Source: Lachnospiraceae bacterium
GTDB taxonomy: Bacteria > Bacillota > Clostridia > Lachnospirales > Lachnospiraceae
Length of the DNA stretch: 56,110 nt
Direction of reading: 5' to 3'
Assembly (NCBI GenBank): GCA_017520155.1
Contig: JAFXGR010000060.1
Span: 1 to 56,110 of the forward strand
The notes under the pieces: generated by a model
The model's database searches: none
Told to the model about the DNA's origin: nothing
What the model saw: the letters and a program-made list of their open reading frames with translations, nothing else
Shown here: positions 8,501 to 16,969 of the stretch, in pieces
How positions within the stretch are numbered: position 1 is the stretch's first letter
Layout of the letters: each line of letters starts with the position of its first letter
Made by a program: the position numbers and the translations under genes

Positions 8501-8584
8501 TATTACCTCCTGTTTATTTTCTATTCTTTCTTCAGAAGTAATCTGCACTGTTGCAGATTGCTTCTCAAGGAAGGATCTCTTTAT

Positions 8585-8619
8585 TTAAAAAGAGCTGCGG
8601 CGAAAATCGTCGCAGCTCT
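8585..8619 (-). terminator. Intercistronic terminator-like hairpin in the TRAP operon
   Basis: Stem AGAGCTGCG-x-CGA with its partner (8591-8619), then TTTTT on the minus strand. It sits between the binding protein gene and the permease gene and probably lets the binding protein be made in excess. Confidence 0.85.
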
Positions 8620-8672
8620 AAAACCTTTTGTAATCATAGACTATGGTTTATCATTACAATTTCTTTTCCTGA

Positions 8673-9635
8673 TTAATTAGTAGGAACAGTGATTCCTTTT
8701 TCTGCAAAATATTTTGCAGCTCCGCTGTGGAAAGGTACTGTCATACCGCTTGTTGCGTTTTCAAGACTTAATTCTGCACCCTTAGCATTTTCAGCAGCAA
8801 TTGCTTCTGCATTATCAAAAATAGCTGCTGTTAAAGCATATACTGCTTCTTCAGATGCATCTGCACTTACAATTAATGTAGCTTTTACAGTTACTGTCTG
8901 TACGTCTTCAGTCTGTCCTCCATAGGTTCCTGCAGGAATAGTATGGATAGTATAGAAAGGACAAGAAGCCAGTAAGTTATCTGCCACTTCTCCATCAATA
9001 GGAACAAGATAAGCACTGTTTGTTGTGGTTAACTCGGTAATGGCGGGAGTAGGAGGCCCTGCTACGATAAAGGCTGCATCAATCTTTCCATCCTTTAAGG
9101 CATCTGCACTATCAGCAAAAGACTGATACTGTGCATTAATATCTGCTTCTGTTAATCCTGCTGCTGTTAACACATCTACTGCATTAAAGTAAACCCCGGA
9201 TCCGGGAGCTCCGATAGAAACTGCCTTACCCTTTAAGTCAGCTACACTTTTAATGGAAGGATCCATAGTAACCAGCTGAACTGCTTCTGCATAAAGACCG
9301 GCTACAGTACGGAAAGAATCCACAGCACCTTCTGCCTCAAAAGAACGTGTTCCCTCCCAGGCATAAGCCATAACATCAGACTGTACTGTCCCTAGCTGGT
9401 AATCTCCTGCAGCAATTCCCTGAATATTTGCTTTGGAACCATCAGTAGATACTACTACTACATCAATACCTGCTTTATTTTTAACGTATTGTCCCAAAAC
9501 TCCGCCATAACCATAATAAGTACCGGAAGTTCCTCCGGTTCCCATTGTCATCTTTGTTCCACCGGCACCACCGGAACAAGCAACCAAGCTAAAGGCTGTT
9601 GCTAAGGTCAATGCCATTGCAATGATTTTTTTCAT
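8673..9635 (-). CDS. TAXI-family TRAP substrate-binding lipoprotein
   Basis: 320 residues. The signal peptide ends in a lipobox LVACSGG, so Cys20 is the likely lipidated residue. The mature protein starts with the family hallmark TMGTGGTSGTYYGYGGVLGQYV and continues with TDGSKANIQGIAAGDYQLG, both typical of TAXI binding proteins. GAGGAGGAAG precedes the ATG. It delivers substrate to the fused permease encoded downstream. The ligand could be glutamate or another small anion, as in known TAXI systems, but the sequence does not decide. Confidence 0.94.
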   Translation of the reverse strand: MKKIIAMALTLATAFSLVACSGGAGGTKMTMGTGGTSGTYYGYGGVLGQYVKNKAGIDVVVVSTDGSKANIQGIAAGDYQLGTVQSDVMAYAWEGTRSFEAEGAVDSFRTVAGLYAEAVQLVTMDPSIKSVADLKGKAVSIGAPGSGVYFNAVDVLTAAGLTEADINAQYQSFADSADALKDGKIDAAFIVAGPPTPAITELTTTNSAYLVPIDGEVADNLLASCPFYTIHTIPAGTYGGQTEDVQTVTVKATLIVSADASEEAVYALTAAIFDNAEAIAAENAKGAELSLENATSGMTVPFHSGAAKYFAEKGITVPTN

Positions 9636-9707
9636 TTCATCTTCCTCCTCGTGACATTCTCAACATATTTCTGATAATCCACTATTCATCGTAAATATAT
9701 CTATAAT

Positions 9708-9736
9708 ACTATACAATTTCTTTTCCTTTTTTTCAA
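9708..9736 (-). promoter_or_regulatory. Sigma-A type promoter of the TRAP operon
   Basis: Minus strand -35 TTGAAA (9731-9736), 17-nt spacer, -10 TATAGT (9708-9713), about 70 nt before the start codon. Confidence 0.6.
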
Positions 9737-9755
9737 GAAAAAATGTAAAATTGTT

Positions 9756-11225
9756 CTAATTTTTAATATTTTGCTTTCCCAGTAAGGAATCAGAAAGTTC
9801 ATTGATTAACATATTGTCATCAATAATTTTTTGAATACTTTCTTTGTATACATCGATGGACTCTGTAAGAGAAGATACACAATCCTGGTTTTTTCTGGAA
9901 GATTCTTCCATATCCTGAATCTTATTTTCCAAATTTCCAAGGCTGTTATCCACCATATAAATATTTTCATTCTGCTCCCCAATATTTTCATGGAGATTTT
10001 TAAAACTTTTTGTTAACTCCTTAAAGTTTCGTTCAAAGCCATCCAGCTTTTCTATGGAATGCTGAATCGCTTGATCACTTTCCTCAATTCTCTTGGTACT
10101 TTCCTGTACCAGAGTTTCCATGGCTGCAACCACTTCCGCTATTCTTGCAGAACATTGATTACTGTCTTCGGAAAGCATCTGCACCTTATTTGCCACGACA
10201 GAAAAACCTGCACCGAACTGACCTGCTCTTGCCGCCTCAATAGAAGCATTCAATGCTAATGTGGTCGTGTTAGTGGCAAGTTTATTCAGCTCCTTAGTAT
10301 AGGAAACAATCGACATAATTTCCTGCTGAAGGGTGTGAAATACCTCTCCGGTTTCATCCATTACCTCCTTTAACTGTCCAATATCCGCTACCACTTCTTT
10401 CATATTTTTCTTGCTTACGGAAATGGAGCTTTCCACATTTTCCACCTCTGTATCAAGAGCGATTACCTGTTCCTGGGTAGTGGCCATTTTTTCCCGAATC
10501 TGATGGAAGGTTTCATTTACATTGGCAGCATCCCGACTGATTAACGTTGAACCCTCCCAAAGGTCACTTACTCCGTTTTCCAAATGGATGTTCACTTTTT
10601 CCAGTTTAGAAATTCGTGATACGGAGCGGCTGCAGCTGTCCTGAAGCTGATTTCCTGCCTCTTTTAATTCTCCCAAAAGGGCCTCCGCTTCCTTTGCTCT
10701 TATTTCTCCCATTACTATATAGGCTCTGCCACGTTTAATTACCATATAAAAACAAATGGTACAAACATTTAAAATAAACAGACACATAAGGTACTGAGAA
10801 AAAGGATCTGCCTTTTGAGGATGTATAAAATAGGCAATTATCATTAAAATATCAATAACCACCATTTGAATAATCGTATATCGGGGAACTAAGTATAATC
10901 CCGACAGGGCAATTACCGCAAGGTACATGGGAAAATCATCACTGTAAAAATTACCACTGGAAAGGGAAATAATAAATACCAAAAATACAATACTTAAGCA
11001 TACGGTAATCTGCAGCATTCCTGCTTCCACCTGTTTCTTTTTCATCACGAAAATCAGCAAAGAAAAGAAGCCCACTGTGCCTGCTATTACACCGGAGGCT
11101 ACGAAGGCTGCTGAAATTAAATTTTTTATTAAAAATACTGCCGCAACTCCATAAACAGTAATTAACATATTCCTTAGTACAGTTTCCTCAGAAATGGGAA
11201 CTTTTATTTTCTTTGTTTCTTTCAT
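9756..11225 (-). CDS. Methyl-accepting chemotaxis protein-like signal transducer with polytopic N-terminus
   Basis: 489 residues. The first 175 residues contain about six hydrophobic helices and no extracellular sensor loop. The C-terminal 300 residues are a chemoreceptor signalling coiled coil with the hairpin tip region [13 protein letters not shown] followed by FSVVANKVQMLSEDS. The typical HAMP domain is not evident. It may sense membrane or intracellular cues and signal to CheA, or act outside chemotaxis. It lies between a second chemoreceptor gene and the TRAP operon. The stop is close to the TRAP promoter. Confidence 0.9.
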   Translation of the reverse strand: MKETKKIKVPISEETVLRNMLITVYGVAAVFLIKNLISAAFVASGVIAGTVGFFSLLIFVMKKKQVEAGMLQITVCLSIVFLVFIISLSSGNFYSDDFPMYLAVIALSGLYLVPRYTIIQMVVIDILMIIAYFIHPQKADPFSQYLMCLFILNVCTICFYMVIKRGRAYIVMGEIRAKEAEALLGELKEAGNQLQDSCSRSVSRISKLEKVNIHLENGVSDLWEGSTLISRDAANVNETFHQIREKMATTQEQVIALDTEVENVESSISVSKKNMKEVVADIGQLKEVMDETGEVFHTLQQEIMSIVSYTKELNKLATNTTTLALNASIEAARAGQFGAGFSVVANKVQMLSEDSNQCSARIAEVVAAMETLVQESTKRIEESDQAIQHSIEKLDGFERNFKELTKSFKNLHENIGEQNENIYMVDNSLGNLENKIQDMEESSRKNQDCVSSLTESIDVYKESIQKIIDDNMLINELSDSLLGKQNIKN

Positions 11226-11253
11226 ACCGCATCACCTTATCTTCTTATGTTTA

Positions 11254-11292
11254 AATACAAAATTCCCCATTGATAAAATGAGGAATTTTGTA
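11254..11292 (-). terminator. Hairpin between the two chemoreceptor genes
   Basis: 16-bp near-perfect inverted repeat ATACAAAATTCC... with its partner GGAATTTTGTAT, separated by a short loop. It lies 41 nt after the stop of the upstream chemoreceptor gene. The T-tail is poor (TTTAAAC), so termination may be partial. Confidence 0.55.
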
Positions 11293-11332
11293 TCTCTTTA
11301 ACTTCTTTCTTATTCAGAATAGACTTCCTGTC

Positions 11333-12943
11333 TTATTTTTCTAATTCAAATCTGGATACCAAATCTCTCATGCTGTCTGCCTGTTCCATAGTTAAGGCCT
11401 GTCCTGCAGAAATTTCTTTCATTTCCTTTGCACTTTCTGCTAAGGAGTGAACACCTGCCACTACCTCCTGTAAAGATTCTGAAGCATTGACTGCCACTTT
11501 ATTTCCATTGGCTACCTCTGCAAGAGAGGCCTCAATCAACTGTCGGGAATCTACTGCCGACTTAGCACTTTGTTCTGCTAAAGTTCTAATCTGATCTGCC
11601 ACTACAGCAAATCCTCTTCCTGCATCCCCTGCTCTTGCCGCTTCAATGGAAGCATTTAAACTAAGTAAATTAGTTTGACTGGCAATATCTTCAATCTCTC
11701 CGATAATATTTCCGATTTTTTCTGAAGCATCACTGATTTTTTCCATAGCTGCCATAAGGTTTTCCATGTCAGCTCTGCTGTTTTCTGCTACCTGAGCATA
11801 TCGTTGGGCCTGATGATAGGCCTCATCCAACTGATTGGAGGTACTGTGAATTCCTTCATTCAGGGTATTGATGGTGGCCTGCATTTCTTCCACGGTAGCT
11901 GCCTGTTCCGTTGCCCCCTCTGCTAAATCCTGGGATGCATTGGCCAAATGATTGGCTCCTTCGTATACCTGAAGGGAGGCAATTTCTACCTCTCCTAAGG
12001 CCAGGCTCATCTGCTGATTCATTCCCATAACACCATCCAGTAAGCCTTTAAACTCACCCTGATACTGTTCCTCAACCTTGCTTCTGATTCTAAAATTACC
12101 GGCTGCCATTTGCTCCATCATTCCTGCTGTATCTGAAAGAATACTGTACAGACGTTCTGCCATTTCTCCTGCAGTTTCCACCATATGGGCGATCTCATCC
12201 TTACTGTCAACCTTCGGAAATGGAGCAGATAATTCTCCGTGGGCAAACTCCTCCAGTCTCTCTTCCAAATCCTGCAAAGGTTTTTCTATTCCTATAGCTA
12301 TGATTGATGCAATTCGCATAGAAATAATCACTACCCCAATAATAGAAACTAAAATCAATCCCAGGCTGATCCATTCTAAGGTCCGTAAGATTCCCTGTGA
12401 CTCTGCTCCCTTTTGTACATTTACTTCCATTAAGTTCTTCATTGCTTCGTCCAGTTCACGATATAAGGGGGTCAGTTCACTGATCATTCTCTCCTGAGCC
12501 AAAGCACATTGATCCGGATCCGTACTGTCTCCCAAGGCTACAATTTCATTTTCCAGAGTATAGTATTTTTCCCAGGCCTCATCAATGGCCGCCATACAGG
12601 CATCTCCCTCCGGGGTAATCATCGTAGGACGAACCTTCTCTATGTAATAATTAAAATCGCTTATGAATTGATCTCTTTGCCCCTTTACGGCATCAATCAG
12701 CTCTCTGGTTTCATAACCGATAATGGCTCTTGTGGCACTTCGAATTTCTGCTGTTGCGTTCATTGCCATTCCAATATCTCCCTGAGGAAAAGCATAATAA
12801 GTCAACACCTTATCATAATTTTTCACCATGAACATCATACTTCCAGCCACTACAACTGCCACCAGAACAAAAATAGAGATTACAATAGTAAAGGCTGAGA
12901 CAAGCCGTTTCTTAATCTTCATTTCCTTAAATTTTTTCTTCAT
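11333..12943 (-). CDS. Methyl-accepting chemotaxis protein with four-helix-bundle sensor
   Basis: 536 residues. Membrane helix at about 15-37; extracellular all-helical sensor about 40-190, of the 4HB_MCP type; second helix about 195-215. A HAMP-like segment ([18 protein letters not shown]) follows, then the long signalling coiled coil with tip [33 protein letters not shown]. It probably relays ligand occupancy to the CheA kinase. Its promoter region is shared with the divergent flagellin gene, which suggests a motility connection although no flagellar assembly genes are in the window. Confidence 0.93.
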   Translation of the reverse strand: MKKKFKEMKIKKRLVSAFTIVISIFVLVAVVVAGSMMFMVKNYDKVLTYYAFPQGDIGMAMNATAEIRSATRAIIGYETRELIDAVKGQRDQFISDFNYYIEKVRPTMITPEGDACMAAIDEAWEKYYTLENEIVALGDSTDPDQCALAQERMISELTPLYRELDEAMKNLMEVNVQKGAESQGILRTLEWISLGLILVSIIGVVIISMRIASIIAIGIEKPLQDLEERLEEFAHGELSAPFPKVDSKDEIAHMVETAGEMAERLYSILSDTAGMMEQMAAGNFRIRSKVEEQYQGEFKGLLDGVMGMNQQMSLALGEVEIASLQVYEGANHLANASQDLAEGATEQAATVEEMQATINTLNEGIHSTSNQLDEAYHQAQRYAQVAENSRADMENLMAAMEKISDASEKIGNIIGEIEDIASQTNLLSLNASIEAARAGDAGRGFAVVADQIRTLAEQSAKSAVDSRQLIEASLAEVANGNKVAVNASESLQEVVAGVHSLAESAKEMKEISAGQALTMEQADSMRDLVSRFELEK

Positions 12944-13075
12944 CCCTCTATCTCCCCTTTATATATACTATTTCACAGTAGCAAACTTCCCAGTCCTTTA
13001 TCTCCCACTCTTTCTTATCTTTCCCCATAGATGAAAGAGTCTGAAAAAACCAACACTACTGCAACATTATTTTTT

Positions 13076-13081
13076 ATTATA
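13076..13081 (-). promoter_or_regulatory. Candidate -10 of the chemoreceptor gene
   Basis: TATAAT in the context TGTGATATAAT on the minus strand, about 135 nt before the start codon. No clear -35 is seen. The 340-bp gap 12944-13283 otherwise holds only the flagellin promoter and AT-rich DNA. Confidence 0.4.
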
Positions 13082-13228
13082 TCACAAAACAATAAAATGA
13101 GATAGTGCACAAAACATAGAAAAATTATACAAAAATAATCCTGGTTTCAGGGTAATTAACAGAACTTTTTTATTCATAAGGACGAAAAAAATAATTATTT
13201 TTCTTCCTATGATATTTTCCTTTTATTA

Positions 13229-13237
13229 TGTTATAAT
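13229..13237 (+). promoter_or_regulatory. Extended -10 of the flagellin gene
   Basis: TGTTATAAT is a perfect extended -10 motif. No -35 and no sigma-28 motif (TAAA / GCCGATAA) is found, unlike many flagellin promoters. Confidence 0.45.
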
Positions 13238-13283
13238 GGTATATAACTATAATTTAATTTTGCCAATGAAGAAAGGAGTATTT

Positions 13284-14033
13284 ATGGCTATTTCCGGAAT
13301 TCAATCCAGTAAAGCTTACGAAGCAATGTCCAGTGGATACCGTATTAATCGTGCTGCTGATGATGCTGCCGGTTTGGCGATCAGCCAAAAGCTCTTAACA
13401 CAATCCAACGGTTTTTCCGTAGGCTCTGATAATGCAAAGGATGGCCAGAGTCTGCTCAATATTGCCGATGGTGCCTTGGCCGGTATGCAGGACTCCATGC
13501 AGAGAATGTACGAGCTTTCCATTCGTTCCCTGAATCCCTTCGCCAGTGATTCTGACAAACAGGCTTACCAGATGGAAATCAATGGATTAAAAGACCATAT
13601 TCAGTCTATTGCTGTTAATACTAATTTTAATACCCTTAAATTATTAGACGGAAGTATGGCTGATTTACATCTTGCCACAAACCCGGAGGGCGGCGGACTG
13701 TCCATTCAATTAGAAAACAGTACTCTGGCTTCTCTTGGTCTGGCTGATTACGATGTTACCGGTAATTTTGATCTGAAGGCTTTAGATCAGGCCATGGAAA
13801 GAATCAGTACTGCCAGAAGCCGTATGGGAGCCCAATATAATCGTTTGGACCACACTGTTGCCTATAACGATTATGCCAACTACAATACAGTTGCCGCCAA
13901 CAGTCGGATTCGGGATACAGATTATGGTGAAGAAAGCATTAAGAAAAATCGGGATGAAGCCCTTCAGTCTTACCGAATTTTTACCATGAAATCTCAAATG
14001 AATCAAAATGCAGGCTTTTTAGGATTATTTTAA
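13284..14033 (+). CDS. Short flagellin-like protein lacking the N-terminal D0 segment
   Basis: 249 residues from the ATG at 13284, preceded by AAAGGAG at 7 nt; the frame is open upstream but has no ribosome site there. It has the flagellin D1 signature SSGYRINRAADDAAGLAIS and the C-terminal core RMGAQYNRLDHTV and SRIRDTDYGEE. The usual first 25-30 residues before SSGYRIN are replaced by MAISGIQSSKAYEAM, so most of the N-terminal D0 helix is missing. The C-terminus ends QNAGFLGLF rather than the usual polymerising end. There is almost no variable central domain. It may be a minor filament component, a flagellin-fold protein with another role, or a relic. Confidence 0.88.
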   Translation: MAISGIQSSKAYEAMSSGYRINRAADDAAGLAISQKLLTQSNGFSVGSDNAKDGQSLLNIADGALAGMQDSMQRMYELSIRSLNPFASDSDKQAYQMEINGLKDHIQSIAVNTNFNTLKLLDGSMADLHLATNPEGGGLSIQLENSTLASLGLADYDVTGNFDLKALDQAMERISTARSRMGAQYNRLDHTVAYNDYANYNTVAANSRIRDTDYGEESIKKNRDEALQSYRIFTMKSQMNQNAGFLGLF

Positions 14034-14070
14034 AAAAAAGAGAAATCGGATTTTCCGATTTCTCTTTTTT
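14034..14070. terminator. Bidirectional terminator
   Basis: Stem AGAGAAATCGGA with its complement, flanked by A-run and T-run, between the convergent flagellin gene and the small gene at 14072. Confidence 0.9.
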
Positions 14071-14071
14071 C

Positions 14072-14287
14072 TTAGTCTTTCTTTTTTAAAATTACAAGAT
14101 AACTTCCCAGTACTGCTGCCGCTCCCACAAGAATACCTAAAATAACCATTAAAATTCCGTTAATATTGGTGCTGTCTTCTGTTATCTCCAGCTGTGTCTG
14201 CGCCAAAGGAACTGCTTCCTCTTTTTCTTCATTCGCTTTAATATGCTCATGAATTCTTCCTCCGTTTATTTTTGATATTCTGTGCAA
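14072..14287 (-). CDS. Small single-pass membrane protein or surface-protein remnant
   Basis: 71 residues at most, from a TTG with poor ribosome site; the true start is unclear. A good GGAGG lies before an ATG in another frame that soon stops, so this may be the decayed 3' end of a longer surface-protein gene. What remains is a charged segment, a VPLA motif (EEAVPLAQTQLEI), one membrane helix (about 44-65) and a KKKD tail. That is the same C-terminal layout as the two anchored proteins of the fibre operon. Confidence 0.45.
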   Translation of the reverse strand: MHRISKINGGRIHEHIKANEEKEEAVPLAQTQLEITEDSTNINGILMVILGILVGAAAVLGSYLVILKKKD

Positions 14288-14375
14288 TCTTCAAATATCA
14301 TTTTAATATAAGACGAATTTTTCAAATAAAAAGGACCTTCTTTCTCTCCTTTTTTACCTTTTCTATTATAAACAA

Positions 14376-14428
14376 AAAAACTTTTATTTTCTGTTAATTA
14401 TCACGAATAACATAAAATAAAAGTTTTT
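14376..14428 (-). terminator. Long AT-rich hairpin after the ArsC-like gene
   Basis: 15-bp perfect arms AAAAACTTTTATTTT (14376-14390) and complement (14414-14428), with an inner TGTTA / TAACA pair, ending in a T-run on the minus strand. It lies about 65 nt past the ArsC-like stop. The rest of 14288-14494 shows nothing else. Confidence 0.65.
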
Positions 14429-14494
14429 ATCACACTGCAATAAATAATAATTTTTACTAAAAGCTTTTATTGCATCTTATACGGCTGTTTTTGC

Positions 14495-14845
14495 CTAGCA
14501 CATTTTTTCTTCCCAGTCTGCTTCCTTAAATCCTGTAAGGATGAAATCATTTGCCACTACTAAGGGACGTTTAACCAGCTTTCCGTCTGTGGCAAGAAGT
14601 TTCAGTTGTTCCTCCTCAGACATGTCGGGAAGCTTATCCTTTAATTTCATTTCCTTATATAGGACTCCGCTGGTATTAAAAAATCTCTTTAGGGGAAGTC
14701 CGCTTCTTTCATACCATTCCTTTAACTCCTCATAAGTGGGATTACTTTCCACAATGGCACGCTCCTCATAGGAAATTCCCTTTGCCTCTAACCATTTTAA
14801 TGCTTTAACACAGGTACTGCATTTTCGATATACTAAAACTACCAT
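14495..14845 (-). CDS. ArsC/Spx/YffB-family thioredoxin-fold protein
   Basis: 116 residues, the usual family length. A CSTC motif (residues 9-12) follows the first beta strand and resembles the redox site of Spx-like proteins. VKRPLVVANDFILTGF near residue 92 is the conserved Arg-Pro region of the ArsC fold. GAGGAG is 6 nt before the ATG. Members include arsenate reductases, Spx regulators of RNA polymerase and uncharacterised YffB proteins. There is no ars operon here, so a redox or stress role is as likely as arsenate reduction. Confidence 0.85.
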   Translation of the reverse strand: MVVLVYRKCSTCVKALKWLEAKGISYEERAIVESNPTYEELKEWYERSGLPLKRFFNTSGVLYKEMKLKDKLPDMSEEEQLKLLATDGKLVKRPLVVANDFILTGFKEADWEEKMC

Positions 14846-14966
14846 ATACTTCTCCTCTTTTTATCAACAATGTTTTTTCTTTACTTAATGGGTTTTCCCC
14901 TTTTATGCTCAAACAAAAGATTACGTTTTTATTCTATACTATTTTACTCCAGTTTTCAAGGTATGG

Positions 14967-14995
14967 TTGCTTATTTTCCCCCTATAGAGTAAAAT
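14967..14995 (+). promoter_or_regulatory. Promoter of the first M3 peptidase gene
   Basis: -35 TTGCTT, 17-nt spacer, -10 TAAAAT. It would give a leader of about 110 nt that contains the hairpin at 15003-15050. Confidence 0.5.
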
Positions 14996-15002
14996 TATGG
15001 TA

Positions 15003-15050
15003 GTGCATGAGGGTAAAACCTTCACTTCAAGGTGATGTTTTTCCTATGCA
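15003..15050 (+). other. Hairpin in the 5' leader of the M3 peptidase gene
   Basis: TGCAT / ATGCA at the base, then GGTAAAAC with GTTTTTCC, then TCAC / GTGA at the tip form a long interrupted stem in the transcript. A second smaller stem CTTCAC / GTGAAG lies just before the ribosome site. The function is unknown; it could be a regulatory leader. It matches no riboswitch I know. Confidence 0.4.
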
Positions 15051-15111
15051 GGATGATTGAAAAAGAAAGGATCTTCACTTTTACCATTATCGTGAAGAAA
15101 GGTAGAATATT

Positions 15112-16899
15112 ATGGAATTAAAAGCAAGAAAAGATATGGATCCCAAATACCAATGGGACGTTTCTCATATTTTTCCTTCCATGAAGGAATGGCAGGCTTC
15201 CTTTGAGGAAGTGGAAGCTTCCATTGCTGTTTTGGAAAGCTTTGCCGGTACACTGCATACTTCTGCAGCTCACTTAAAAGAGGTGTTAGATACTATCTTT
15301 AAGGTGGAAGAAAAATTTAATAAGGTTTATATTTATGCCATGTTAAACAAGGCCGCAGACGGCGGTGATAAGGATGCCCAGACTATGATGGCCAAGGTAT
15401 CTTCCCTGATGACAAAATTAGGAACTGCTGTCTCCTATTTAATTCCGGAATTTCTTTCCATGGAGGAAGAAAAGGTACAGGAATTTATGGCCACCGGTCT
15501 TTTAGAGGAATATGCTCACTACATCGATGATATTTCCAGAAAGAGACCTTATACACTGGATGCCCAGGGGGAAAAAATGCTGGCTATGTTATCTGATGCT
15601 GCCTCCGCTGCGGAAAATACCTTCGATGCCTTTACGGATGTGGATATGGAATTTCCCAAGGTGCATAATGAAAAAGGAGAATTAGTACAGCTTACCAGCG
15701 GAAATTTTGGCGTATTTCGTGAAAGTCCCAGCCGTCAGGTACGTGAGGAAGCATTCCTTGCTCACTTTGGTCAATACAAAAAATATGTAAATACCATAGC
15801 GGAAATGTATGCCGGCTCCGTTAAATTTGACTGCTATTTCTCCTCTGTGAGAGGCTATGACAGTGCTGCCCATGCAGCTTTATTTGTGGATAATGCTCCT
15901 CTTAGTGTATATCACTCATTAGTGGAAGCTGTCCATAACTCACTTCCTTCCATGAAAAAATATTTAACCCTGCGAAAAAAGGTAATGGGACTGGATAAGA
16001 TTGACTTATTTGATCTTTACACTCCCATGGTGGCTGAGGTAGATTATCCTATGCCCTATGAAGCTGCTAAGGAATTGGTAAAAAAGGCGCTTCTTCCTTT
16101 AGGTGAACGTTATCAGGAGTTATTAGATAAGGCCTACAGCGAAAATTGGATTGACGTATATGAAAATAAAGGAAAACAATCCGGTGCTTTTTCCTGCGGT
16201 GTACACGGCGTTCATCCCTTTATTAAGTTAAATTATACAGAAACTTTAGATTATGCCTTTACTTTGGCTCATGAATTAGGTCATGCAATGCATTCCTATT
16301 TTTCTTCCGAAAAACAGACCTTTGCAAACCATCATTATAAAATTATGGTGGCAGAAGTGGCATCCACCTGTAATGAGGTACTTCTTACCAAATATTTGTT
16401 GCAAGAAGAAAAAGATTCTATGCGCAGAGCCTATATTTTAAATCATTTCCTGGAAGGCTTCCGTACTACCGTATTCCGTCAGACCTTATTTGCAGAATTT
16501 GAATACCAGGTTCATGAAATGTATGAAAAAGGACTTCCCTTAACACCGGATTCCTTATCCGATACTTATAAAAAGTTGTTGGAGTTATATTATGAGGGTG
16601 CAGAAATTCCGGAAATTATGAAATATGAATGGTCTTATATTCCTCATTTTTATAATGCTTTCTATGTATACAAATATGCCACCGGCTTCTCCAGTGCCGT
16701 TGCCATTGCCAATAAGATCTTAGAAACCGGAGATGCTTCCGATTATCTGAAATTCCTCTCTCTTGGAGGCAGTGATTATCCTGTAGAAGAGTTAAAAACT
16801 GCAGGCGTGGATTTATGTAATCCCCAAACAGTAAGTGATGCGCTTAAGGTTTTTACAGAAACCATTGATGAATTAGGAGCTTTATTAACAGAAAAATAA
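15112..16899 (+). CDS. pepF: Oligoendopeptidase F (M3B metallopeptidase)
   Basis: 595 residues, the normal PepF length. The zinc motif HELGHAMHS (around residue 387) has the two His, and the third ligand Glu lies in EVASTCNEVL some 25 residues later. It is a cytoplasmic endopeptidase that cuts peptides of roughly 7-17 residues. AAAGG precedes the ATG. A second M3 peptidase gene lies convergently downstream, and the oligopeptide importer follows further on, so imported peptides are the likely substrates. Confidence 0.95.
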   Translation: MELKARKDMDPKYQWDVSHIFPSMKEWQASFEEVEASIAVLESFAGTLHTSAAHLKEVLDTIFKVEEKFNKVYIYAMLNKAADGGDKDAQTMMAKVSSLMTKLGTAVSYLIPEFLSMEEEKVQEFMATGLLEEYAHYIDDISRKRPYTLDAQGEKMLAMLSDAASAAENTFDAFTDVDMEFPKVHNEKGELVQLTSGNFGVFRESPSRQVREEAFLAHFGQYKKYVNTIAEMYAGSVKFDCYFSSVRGYDSAAHAALFVDNAPLSVYHSLVEAVHNSLPSMKKYLTLRKKVMGLDKIDLFDLYTPMVAEVDYPMPYEAAKELVKKALLPLGERYQELLDKAYSENWIDVYENKGKQSGAFSCGVHGVHPFIKLNYTETLDYAFTLAHELGHAMHSYFSSEKQTFANHHYKIMVAEVASTCNEVLLTKYLLQEEKDSMRRAYILNHFLEGFRTTVFRQTLFAEFEYQVHEMYEKGLPLTPDSLSDTYKKLLELYYEGAEIPEIMKYEWSYIPHFYNAFYVYKYATGFSSAVAIANKILETGDASDYLKFLSLGGSDYPVEELKTAGVDLCNPQTVSDALKVFTETIDELGALLTEK

Positions 16900-16906
16900 C
16901 TATAGG

Positions 16907-16944
16907 GACAAAAAAAGAGGGACTAACATCCCTCTTTTTTTGTC
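16907..16944. terminator. Bidirectional terminator between the two peptidase genes
   Basis: 16-bp perfect stem GACAAAAAAAGAGGGA with its complement and a 6-nt loop, A-rich on one side and T-rich on the other. Confidence 0.93.
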
Positions 16945-16969
16945 TTAACTTAATACTGTTTTTTATTTT

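Noticed and set aside
12078-12898. Plus-strand frames of 139 and 129 codons opposite the chemoreceptor gene
   Set aside because: No ribosome sites and no protein-like motifs; the minus-strand chemoreceptor is unambiguous.
14200-14262. Short frame starting at an ATG after GGAGG in front of the small membrane protein
   Set aside because: It stops after about 23 codons with no recognisable product; kept only as a sign that the locus is decayed.
15003-15111. c-di-GMP or guanidine riboswitch before the M3 peptidase gene
   Set aside because: None of the conserved core sequences of those classes could be found; only the stems are reported.
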